A stretch of DNA of 27,584 bases from a virus: IMG/VR virus record IMGVR_UViG_3300032605_000106, positions 1 through 27,584 of that record; one strand, given 5' to 3'. A program made the position numbers and the translations under genes. Shown piece after piece: positions 8,060 through 15,353 of this stretch (its first letter is position 1; each line of letters starts with the position of its first letter). The notes beneath the pieces were generated by a model. The model saw only the letters and a program-made list of their open reading frames with translations, was not told where the DNA came from and did not search any database.

Positions 8060-8803
8060 ATGTTTGTAATACCAAATGCTGATACGCTAGTAACATTTTT
8101 AAAAGATTTTACTGGCAGTTCGGATGACAATGAAATAAAAGAATGTATTTTTATGGCTGAGTTAGCCATGCGTAATATTGAATTACCAGCACTAAGAACT
8201 AATCCGTATGAAACATTTGGTGTAGTTGGCGATAATCAGTTAATGCCAATTCCAGCTGACATGAACAAACCTATTTTGTTCTTCCAACAAGGACAATATA
8301 CACAAAATGGTGGCAACTCAACTAGCACTGGACCATGGATCGTTTATGACCGTGTTGGTGATAGAGATATTATTACTATGGGCATGGTTGCTCAATTTTA
8401 TCTAAGCCCAGTTAATGTGCCAGCAGTTATTCGCGGTAAGTTTTCTGAAGTTGGACAATACTATCAATTCCTGCCATACATTGCGGCAGGACAAGTTTTA
8501 AACTTGTATTACTATCGTGCTTGGGATTTATTGTTTACTCCAGTAGCAGGTGGAGATCCTGGTGAAACAGTTCAAACTAACGAAGTATTACAAACTTGGC
8601 CAGAAGGTTATGTTTATAATTCTTTAGCTGAATACTATACAAAGCGACACAGCCCAGACGATGCCGCTATCTACAAACAAAAAGCAATTGATGCTTGGAA
8701 AACTGTTGAAGATCAAAACAATTTGGGCAAATGGTCAGGCGGTAATACTAGATTAACTAGTATATTCCAACCAAGACGCGACCAGCAATACCAAGTAAAA
8801 TAA
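8060..8803 (+). CDS. Probable head-tail adaptor protein
   Basis: Adaptors of short-tailed phages form the ring between the portal and the tail nozzle. This 247-residue protein has the expected plan. A helical N-terminus (ADTLVTFLKDFTGSSDDNEIKECIFMAELAMRNIE) is followed by a beta-rich central domain with IPADMNKPILF and PAVIRGKFSEVGQYYQF. A YYYRAWDLL strand comes next, and the last helix pair begins TWPEGYVYNSLAEYYTKR and ends KQKAIDAWKTVEDQN. The pattern of a Pro-Glu/Asp plus 'yNsLaeyy' stretch followed by a KAI/W helix is familiar in SU10-type adaptors. AAAGGA (8045-8050) precedes the ATG by nine bases. The assignment rests on shape and gene order, not on a catalytic motif. Confidence 0.65.
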   Translation: MFVIPNADTLVTFLKDFTGSSDDNEIKECIFMAELAMRNIELPALRTNPYETFGVVGDNQLMPIPADMNKPILFFQQGQYTQNGGNSTSTGPWIVYDRVGDRDIITMGMVAQFYLSPVNVPAVIRGKFSEVGQYYQFLPYIAAGQVLNLYYYRAWDLLFTPVAGGDPGETVQTNEVLQTWPEGYVYNSLAEYYTKRHSPDDAAIYKQKAIDAWKTVEDQNNLGKWSGGNTRLTSIFQPRRDQQYQVK

Positions 8804-8816
8804 TTAAGGAACAATA

Positions 8817-11800
8817 ATGGCAGGCAACTCAACCGGGTTATACGGCACAACTACAAGCAATCCAACAATATTACCAAATAACAATACTGGTTTATATAAT
8901 ACTGGAATTGCTCCAATACCTATCAATGGTAATATTACAGCTAACAACATTACTGCTACAGGAAATGTTAGTGTTGGCGGTTATGTCAGTGCGGTTGGTA
9001 ATGTCACTGGTAATTATGTATTAGGTAATGGTTATTACTTAACTGATGTTCAAGTTTCATATAGCAATGCCAATGTGGCCAATTACTTGCCTATCTATTC
9101 AGGCGCTATTTCAGCTAGCACTATTTCAACAACAGGTAGCATTACTTCGGCCGCTACTATCTATGGTAACACACTTACTATAACTGGTAACATTACAGCT
9201 AATGGAAACATTTCAGCTGCTTATTATCAAGGTAATGGTAGTCAATTAACAGGCATTATTAGTTCATATAGTAATGCCAATGTGGCAAACTTGTTGCCAG
9301 TTTATACAGGTAATATTTCAGCTCAAAATATTAGCGCAACTGGAAATATTACTGCTAGTATTTTAAGAACTCCTGGCAACCTTGGCAATATTATTGGCGT
9401 TAATTATACTGTATCTAATTTCTTTGTTGGAGATGGTAGTTTATTAACTAATTTGCCAGTTCAGCCTGGCACATATGGTAATGCCAATGTAGCCGCATAT
9501 TTGCCTACATATACAGGTAACATTACTGCTGGTAATGTGTCAGCTACAGGTAATATTGCTGGCAATTATTTTATTGGTAATGGTAGTCAATTAACAGGTA
9601 TTACTACAAATTATAGCAATGCCAATGTGGCAGCTTATTTGCCAGTTTATTCCGGTAACATTACAGCAGGTAATATTAGTGTAAGTGGTAACATTACAGA
9701 TGGTAACTTATCTACTAGTGGTAACATTACTACTGGCAATTTAATATCTACTAACTTAGTATCTGCTACTTGGATGTCAGCTACAGCTAATATTCAAGCT
9801 GGCATATTATTAAACACAGGTAACATTGTTCGACTAGGCACAGCGGCTGGTAATGCTACATCCAGTGCGGCTAATACTATTGCTATTGGTCGCAGCGCAG
9901 GTGCTAATACTCAAGGCGATGGTTCAATAGCTATTGGCCAAAATGCTGGTAACACAACACAAGCAGGTAATAGTATTGCTATTGGTCGTGCGGCTGGACA
10001 AACTACTCAAAATGCTAATGCTATTGCTATTGGCCGTTCGGCAGGTAATAATTCACAAGGTATTGAAACTATTGCTATTGGACACTTGGCTGCCAATAAC
10101 GCACAAGGTAATTATGCCGTAGCGATTGGCTATAGTGCTGGATCCAATAATCAACCAGCTAACAGCATTATGATTAATGCTAGCGCCAATGCGTTAAATG
10201 GTAACAATGCTGGTTTTTATGTTAATCCTGTTCGTTATGACACAGGCAATACCGCCAATGTGGTTTATTTTAATGCCGCTACAAATGAATTAACTTATGC
10301 CGCCGCATTAAGCAGCAGTTATGGCAATTCAAATGTGGCAGCTTACTTGCCAACTGATCCAACTATTATTAGTATTCAAGCTAATGCGGCTAATACAAAT
10401 AGTAATGTTGCTAACAATACTAGTAACATTACTACATTACAAAGTCAAGTAACAAGTTTAACAGGAAATGTTTATGGCAATGCCAATGTGGCAGCTTATT
10501 TGCCAACTTATACAGGCAATATTTCTGCTGGTAATGTTTCTGTAACAGGAAATGTGTATGCTCCAGAAATTGTTAGTTCAAATGTTACTGTATATGGTAA
10601 TAGTATTATTACTGGCAACTTAACTGTTCAAGGCACAACAACAACTATTAATTCCAATGTTGTTACTGTAAATGATTTGTCAGTATTGTTAGCTAATAAT
10701 ATTTCAAATATTGCTCAATTACAAGGCGCTGGTATTACAGCAGGTAATAGTGCTGGTAATAGTTTAATTAATTTTACTTACAATGTAGGATCAAATGCTT
10801 GGTCAAGTAATATTGGTATTGGTGTAACAGGCAATCTCAGTGCTACTGGTAATATACAAGGTTCATATATTTTAGGTAACGGCAGTCAACTAACTGGTTT
10901 ACCTATTCAACCTGGAACATATAGTAACACCAATGTTACTAGTTTATTAAGTAGTGGCACATATACTGGTGATATACAAGCATTAACTGGTGTTATGTTA
11001 GCGGCAGCAATAAGTTCATCTGGAACTGTTACAGCTAATGCCAATGTTACTGGTAATAATATTATTTCACTTGGTTATGTAACGGCAGCTAATGGTTTAG
11101 AATCAACTAGCACATATCCTGGCCCATATTCAGATGGCGTTGTAGTTGATTATTTGACTGGCACAGCTCGTATTAGTGTTGGCACAAATGATAATATTAG
11201 ATTTTATAACGGCGGCATCGCAAATACTGTATTAGGTGGATTTAATAGCACTGGCGCATTTAGTGCTATTGGTAATATTACTGGCAATTATTTTATTGGT
11301 AATGGTAGCCAATTGACAGGCATAACTAGCACTTATAGTAATGCTAATGTTGTTTCATTATTGTCTGCTTTTGGTAGCAATAGTATTTCTACTAGCGGCC
11401 AAGTTGAATCTGGCACCGTTGTTGCTGATACAAGTTTAACTTCAAATGGTTCATTATTAGTAACAGGTAACGCACAAGTTAATAGTAACTTAAAAGTTAT
11501 TGGCAATATGAGTGCTACTGGTAATGTTAGCGTAACTGGTAATATTAGCACACCAGCTAATATTAGTGCATACAAATTAAGTAGTCCATTTTTAAATGTA
11601 GTTACTGTTGCTAATATTTCAGGACAAACTTTCTTAGGATTATATGATCCAGGCAATAGTATTATTAATGATACATCTGTTCAAGCTAATTTAAATGTTG
11701 GATTAGCCCTTGCGGTAACTGGAGCAATTACTTCTGCTTCTACAATTTCTGCTACAGGAAATATTACTGGTAATGTATTAAAAGGAACACAAGTTTCAGT

Positions 11801-12773
11801 AAGTGGTAATATTACTGGTAATAACATTACAGCAACAGGCAATATTTCAAGTGGAAACATTAGTGCTAGCGGCAATATTGTTGGTAGATTTATTAATATC
11901 GGAAATGATATTAGTGCTGTGGGCAATGCTACAGCTAGTTACTTTATTGGTAACGGTAGCCAATTAACTGGCATTGTTGCCACAGCAAACTATAGTAATG
12001 CCAATGTGGCCAATTACCTGCCAACTTATTCTGGCGCATTTACTGCCGCAACTGTAACAGCTACAGGTAACATTAGTGGCAATTACATTTTAGGTAATGG
12101 TAGTCAATTAACCGGCTTGCCAGCTACATACGGAAACTCCAATGTGGCAGCTTATTTGCCAACATACTCAGGCAATTTAACAGCAGGCAATGTTAGTGTA
12201 ACTGGTAATATTACTACAGGTAATATCATTAACTTAGGAACTGAATCTGTAACTGGTAACATTACAGGCGGCAACATATTAACTATTGGCTTAATATCAG
12301 CAACAGGAAATGTGTCAGGCAATTACTTTATTGGTAATGGATCATTGTTAACTGGTATTTCCGGCGGCAGTTATGGCAACTCAAATGTGGCCGCATATTT
12401 GCCAACTTACACTGGTAACATTGGTAACACAGGTAATTCAGTATCAGTTCAATTTGTTAACTACAAAGATGTGTCATTGGCCAGTGCTAATGCTAACGGA
12501 ACAATTACACCAAATGTGTCATTAGGTTCAATCCAAACTTTGACATTAACTGGTAATATAACTTATAATGCTTTTGGTGGAACACCACAAGCTGGTCAAA
12601 GTTTAACATTGATTCTTACACAAGACACAACTGGTAATAGATTATTAACAAGTAACATGAAGTTTGCTGGTGGTGCTAAAACATTATCATCAGCTGCCAA
12701 TGCTACAGATATTATCTATACATTCTTTGATGGCACAACTTACTGGGCTACATTGTCAAGGGCATATCAGTAA
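8817..12773 (+). CDS. Long repetitive tail fiber with YadA-like head repeats
   Basis: This 1318-residue structural protein is dominated by Gly, Asn, Ser, Thr and Ala. It contains about nine copies of a GNGSQLTGI/L-type unit and eleven of an NANVAAYLPTYTGNI-type unit, separated by TGNITAGNISATGN-like beta-strand repeats. At residues ~355-450 there are six tandem 16-residue IAIG-x-x-AG-x-x-x-Q-x-x-x-x units, typical of YadA/Hep_Hag head domains of trimeric adhesins. The last ~108 residues (1211-1318) are non-repetitive and form a likely C-terminal knob (LTLILTQDTTGNRLL ... FFDGTTYWATLS). The short fiber at 13730 shares this knob. The whole looks like a trimeric beta-structured fiber for host recognition. 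AAGGAA lies just before ATG 8817, and the stop overlaps the next ATG (TAATG). Confidence 0.85.
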   Translation: MAGNSTGLYGTTTSNPTILPNNNTGLYNTGIAPIPINGNITANNITATGNVSVGGYVSAVGNVTGNYVLGNGYYLTDVQVSYSNANVANYLPIYSGAISASTISTTGSITSAATIYGNTLTITGNITANGNISAAYYQGNGSQLTGIISSYSNANVANLLPVYTGNISAQNISATGNITASILRTPGNLGNIIGVNYTVSNFFVGDGSLLTNLPVQPGTYGNANVAAYLPTYTGNITAGNVSATGNIAGNYFIGNGSQLTGITTNYSNANVAAYLPVYSGNITAGNISVSGNITDGNLSTSGNITTGNLISTNLVSATWMSATANIQAGILLNTGNIVRLGTAAGNATSSAANTIAIGRSAGANTQGDGSIAIGQNAGNTTQAGNSIAIGRAAGQTTQNANAIAIGRSAGNNSQGIETIAIGHLAANNAQGNYAVAIGYSAGSNNQPANSIMINASANALNGNNAGFYVNPVRYDTGNTANVVYFNAATNELTYAAALSSSYGNSNVAAYLPTDPTIISIQANAANTNSNVANNTSNITTLQSQVTSLTGNVYGNANVAAYLPTYTGNISAGNVSVTGNVYAPEIVSSNVTVYGNSIITGNLTVQGTTTTINSNVVTVNDLSVLLANNISNIAQLQGAGITAGNSAGNSLINFTYNVGSNAWSSNIGIGVTGNLSATGNIQGSYILGNGSQLTGLPIQPGTYSNTNVTSLLSSGTYTGDIQALTGVMLAAAISSSGTVTANANVTGNNIISLGYVTAANGLESTSTYPGPYSDGVVVDYLTGTARISVGTNDNIRFYNGGIANTVLGGFNSTGAFSAIGNITGNYFIGNGSQLTGITSTYSNANVVSLLSAFGSNSISTSGQVESGTVVADTSLTSNGSLLVTGNAQVNSNLKVIGNMSATGNVSVTGNISTPANISAYKLSSPFLNVVTVANISGQTFLGLYDPGNSIINDTSVQANLNVGLALAVTGAITSASTISATGNITGNVLKGTQVSVSGNITGNNITATGNISSGNISASGNIVGRFINIGNDISAVGNATASYFIGNGSQLTGIVATANYSNANVANYLPTYSGAFTAATVTATGNISGNYILGNGSQLTGLPATYGNSNVAAYLPTYSGNLTAGNVSVTGNITTGNIINLGTESVTGNITGGNILTIGLISATGNVSGNYFIGNGSLLTGISGGSYGNSNVAAYLPTYTGNIGNTGNSVSVQFVNYKDVSLASANANGTITPNVSLGSIQTLTLTGNITYNAFGGTPQAGQSLTLILTQDTTGNRLLTSNMKFAGGAKTLSSAANATDIIYTFFDGTTYWATLSRAYQ
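8930..12420 (+). repeat. Degenerate fiber repeats (GNGSQLTG and NANVAAYLPTYTGN units)
   Basis: In-frame degenerate repeats cover most of the long fiber gene. DNA such as GGTAATGGTAGTCAATTAAC and GGTAATATTACT recurs many times with small changes. Clear copies of the GNGSQLTG unit are near 9230, 9580, 10880, 11300, 11950, 12095 and 12335, with two degenerate ones near 9020 and 9430. The 13730 fiber carries the same vocabulary, so the copies can recombine with each other. Confidence 0.85.
9879..10166 (+). repeat. Six 48-bp repeats encoding YadA-head-like units
   Basis: Six consecutive 48-base units each encode 16 residues starting I/V-A-I-G and containing A-G/A at positions 7-8 and Q at position 12 (for example IAIGRSAGANTQGDGS). 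A seventh, decayed unit beginning IMIN follows at 10167. The unit matches the left-handed parallel beta-roll repeat of YadA-type adhesin heads. Confidence 0.88.
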
Positions 12774-13573
12774 TGTTTTCAACTAGACAAGGGCAAGGTA
12801 ATGCCAACGAATCTACTACTAGAGCTGCCAAATATCTTTCAATAGGCACTGGTAGTAGCACGATTCAATTACCTAGCATTGCTACGCCACCCACAGCACA
12901 CTTTAACCAAACAGCTATGAGCTTTAATGGTAGTAATACAGCTATTACTATTAAACAAAGTTCATCTACAAACTGTGCTGCCAGCTGGAGTGCTACAAGT
13001 AGTAATAGTCAAAACGGTGGCACCAATGGCAACTTATGGATTCAAAATACTGGACAAGTTACTTACGAATTTTGGGTTTATTTTAATAGTGTGTCAGGAC
13101 AAATTGGATTTCTTGAATATGGACAAAATGGTGTAGCATTAGGAATTAAATCGGATCATACTACCGTATTCTTTTCACAAAGTCAAGTTAGTTATGGATC
13201 AACATTTACAGTTCCAACATTAACTACCGGCACTTGGTATCATATGGTTTGGCAAAGAAGTCAAAATGGATTAGCTAGTCCACAAATTGGTTTTTGGTTA
13301 AATGGAACTAGTTATACGGCTGTAACTAATTCAACAACATTTACTGGAACAAATCCTAGTGGTAGCACTGGCACTACTATAACAACGCCATGGATTGGTG
13401 GCGGCCAAGGATCTGTTTTTATAAATGGTTATATGCAGGAATTCCGCATTAGTAATATTGCTCGTTATGCGCCTGGCGTAAACTTTACACCACCAAATGC
13501 TCCATTTGTTAATGACCCAAATACTTTGTTATTAATACATGGAACAAGTCCATTACAGGATGATAACAGTTAA
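12773..13573 (+). CDS. LamG / concanavalin-like lectin domain protein (first copy)
   Basis: This 266-residue protein has a variable, Ser/Thr/Asn-rich N-terminal ~90 residues and a LamG-like jelly-roll domain from about 95 to 260. Signature pieces are TYEFWVYF (first strand), TGTWYHMVWQRS (the typical 'W-h' strand), GFWLNGT, then INGYMQEFRISNIARY followed by NFTPPNAPFVNDPNTLLLIHG. The 'efRiSniaRY....f.pP...f..D.nTllLlH' ending is common in phage-borne lectin domains. It probably forms a receptor-binding or decorating tip for the upstream fiber, to which it is coupled by a TAATG overlap. It is paralogous to the 14656 gene. No signal peptide or catalytic residues are seen. Confidence 0.85.
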   Translation: MFSTRQGQGNANESTTRAAKYLSIGTGSSTIQLPSIATPPTAHFNQTAMSFNGSNTAITIKQSSSTNCAASWSATSSNSQNGGTNGNLWIQNTGQVTYEFWVYFNSVSGQIGFLEYGQNGVALGIKSDHTTVFFSQSQVSYGSTFTVPTLTTGTWYHMVWQRSQNGLASPQIGFWLNGTSYTAVTNSTTFTGTNPSGSTGTTITTPWIGGGQGSVFINGYMQEFRISNIARYAPGVNFTPPNAPFVNDPNTLLLIHGTSPLQDDNS

Positions 13574-13582
13574 GGAAATAAT

Positions 13583-13720
13583 ATGATTGAAATTGGTCAA
13601 GGAATATTAATTGGAACTGGTATTTCTATCGGCAATATAATAGCGGAATTATTTTACTTTGTAACAGAAGATAATAACAATTTAATCAGCGAAGTTGGAC
13701 AAGACTTCATTGAAGAATAA
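13583..13720 (+). CDS. Small hydrophobic protein (45 aa) between the fiber modules
   Basis: A short gene fills the 156-base space between the first lectin and the second fiber. AAGGAA (13572-13577) lies six bases before ATG 13583. The frame runs 45 codons to TAA 13718-13720, and the next gene's ribosome binding site overlaps that stop. The product begins MIEIGQG, has a Gly/Ile-rich hydrophobic stretch at residues 8-27 (ILIGTGISIGNIIAELFYFV) and an acidic C-terminus ending DFIEE. The hydrophobic part could be a single membrane-spanning helix, or a small beta element given its alternating G-I pattern. I do not know its function. The good ribosome binding site and perfect spacing argue that it is real. 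Confidence 0.72.
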   Translation: MIEIGQGILIGTGISIGNIIAELFYFVTEDNNNLISEVGQDFIEE

Positions 13721-13729
13721 GGAAAAAGT

Positions 13730-14656
13730 ATGTCAAATATAAAATTTAGTCAATTACCAAACTTAGCACAAGGTAATATTACAGCAAATACTATTATCCC
13801 AGTAGTTCAAAGTGCTACCAACTATACTGTTACAACTGCTGAATTACAAACTTATGTAAATTCAACAACTGGTAATATTACTGCTAGTTACTTTTTAGGT
13901 AATGGTAGCCAACTGTCTGGCATTAATAACAATTATGGTAATGCCAATGTGGCAACTTATTTGCCTACTTACACAGGCAACTTATCTGCTGGTAATATAA
14001 GTGTTACTGGTAATTTAGCTGTTGGTGGCATTACTACTGATACAGGTAATATTACTGGCGGCAATATTATAACTGCTGGTCAAGTAAGTGCTACAGCTAA
14101 TATTTCTACTAGCAATTATTTTATTGGCAATGGTGCCTTTTTAACTGGTGTCACAAGTGCTAATGGAAATTATGGAAATTCAAATGTTGTATCATTATTA
14201 AGTAATTTTGGTAGTAATGTTATTTCAACAACTGGAACTATTACTGGTAATGGTAGTCAATTATCTGGCGTAGTATTATTAACTGGAGATCAATCTATAT
14301 CCGGTAATAAGAGCTTTGGTGGATTAACAACATTAAATTCTTATGTTGAAACTACAGCTAATTCAGTTAATACTGGTAGTTCATTTACACCTGCGTTGGC
14401 CAACGGTCCAGTTCAAAAAGTAACAGCAAGTGCTGCTTTTACATTAGCAGCTCCGTCGGGTATGACACAAGGTAGTAGTATTACATTGATAATAAATCAA
14501 GACGCTGTAGGTAATCGTGTGATGACTCCAAATAGTGTTTATAAATTTAGTTACGGAATTAATACTTTAAGTGTAGCACCATTGGCTATTGATACTTTAA
14601 CTATTTTTTATGATGGCACTAATTACTTGTGTAATATAGCAAACGGATATATTTAA
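13730..14656 (+). CDS. Short tail fiber, paralogue of the long fiber
   Basis: This 308-residue fiber protein opens with a distinct attachment-type N-terminus (MSNIKFSQLPNLAQGNI ... IIPVVQSATNYTVTTAELQ, residues 1-45). Three GNGSQLSG-type units follow (near 57, 140 and 183), along with NANVATYLPTYTGN and TGNITGGN repeats like those of the 8817 fiber. The final ~92 residues (217-308) repeat the same C-terminal knob plan (SSITLIINQDAVGNRVM, then LTIFYDGTNYLCNI). It looks like a compact version of the long fiber, made by duplication or module exchange. AAGGAA at 13719-13724 overlaps the previous stop. Its own TAA overlaps the next ATG by one base. Confidence 0.83.
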   Translation: MSNIKFSQLPNLAQGNITANTIIPVVQSATNYTVTTAELQTYVNSTTGNITASYFLGNGSQLSGINNNYGNANVATYLPTYTGNLSAGNISVTGNLAVGGITTDTGNITGGNIITAGQVSATANISTSNYFIGNGAFLTGVTSANGNYGNSNVVSLLSNFGSNVISTTGTITGNGSQLSGVVLLTGDQSISGNKSFGGLTTLNSYVETTANSVNTGSSFTPALANGPVQKVTASAAFTLAAPSGMTQGSSITLIINQDAVGNRVMTPNSVYKFSYGINTLSVAPLAIDTLTIFYDGTNYLCNIANGYI

Positions 14657-15345
14657 TGTTTTTACATAAACAGGCCGGAAGTGGTCGACCAAATTTTTGG
14701 ACTTATGAAAGTCCAGCAGCTGGCAGTATAGTTGCTAGCGCACCAGCTACGACCGGCGGAACCATTTATCCATTATCGCCACCTTACATGGCATATAATC
14801 CTAATGTTACATATAATAGTTCTAAAGCTATGAACTGGAGCGGTGATTGGACTATTGAGTTAGCTTTAATAAATCCTACTACAACTAGTGGATCATCTAA
14901 TTGGAATGGCGTTTTTCAAGTTGGATCAGGCACTTCAAGTTTAGTATTACAATTATTCAGTTCTACTAGTTTAACTTTAACATTTAGAAATGCTACACAA
15001 TCAATGGCAACTTCTTTGGCAGGATATCCGCTTACTTGGTTAAAAATTGTTATTATGCAATCTGGATCAACCACATATATGTATGTAAACGGTTCTCAAG
15101 TTGCTAGTTCGGCATTTTCTGCCGATCCAGATACTTTAACTGGATCAGCATTTATTTTAGGAGCGGCTCCGCAATATTGGACTGGTAAAGTATTAGGATG
15201 TTATGATAATATTCGCATTAGCAATATTGCTAGGTATACTCCTGGAGGCCGTATTACGGTTCCAGATACATTAACATTGGATAGTAATTGCTGGTTTTAT
15301 ACTAGTTTTACAAATACTTGGTTACCAGATACAGGAATGATTTAA
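14656..15345 (+). CDS. LamG-like lectin domain protein (second copy)
   Basis: The 229-residue product has a jelly-roll lectin domain covering most of its length. Diagnostic pieces are MNWSGDWTIELALI (first strand), FRNATQSMATSLAGYPLTWLKIVIM, YMYVNGSQVASS and YDNIRISNIARYTPGGRITVP near the end. The last motif aligns with EFRISNIARYAPGVNFTPP of the 12773 gene. The rest is more diverged, and it lacks the 'nTllLlH' ending, having CWFYTSFTNTW instead. It is coupled to the short fiber by TAATG, just as the first lectin is to the long fiber, so the two probably act as a receptor-binding pair. No signal peptide is seen. Confidence 0.78.
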   Translation: MFLHKQAGSGRPNFWTYESPAAGSIVASAPATTGGTIYPLSPPYMAYNPNVTYNSSKAMNWSGDWTIELALINPTTTSGSSNWNGVFQVGSGTSSLVLQLFSSTSLTLTFRNATQSMATSLAGYPLTWLKIVIMQSGSTTYMYVNGSQVASSAFSADPDTLTGSAFILGAAPQYWTGKVLGCYDNIRISNIARYTPGGRITVPDTLTLDSNCWFYTSFTNTWLPDTGMI

Positions 15346-15349
15346 GGAA
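15344..15349 (+). promoter_or_regulatory. Ribosome binding site fixing the nozzle start
   Basis: AAGGAA overlaps the stop of the lectin gene and lies four bases before ATG 15354. It selects 15354 over the upstream in-frame TTG at 15318, which has no such site and lies inside the previous gene. Confidence 0.75.
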
Positions 15350-15353
15350 TAAT

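Noticed and set aside
11333-11926. Minus-strand open frames across the long fiber
   Set aside because: Their Leu/Pro/Thr/Val-rich products are the antisense shadow of Asn/Gly/Ser/Thr repeats and lack start signals.
8930-12420. CRISPR-like array
   Set aside because: The repeats are in frame, degenerate, unequally spaced and translate to a coherent fiber; no unique spacers.
15318-15353. Upstream in-frame TTG start for the nozzle gene
   Set aside because: It lies inside the lectin gene and has no ribosome binding site, whereas ATG 15354 has AAGGAA four bases upstream.
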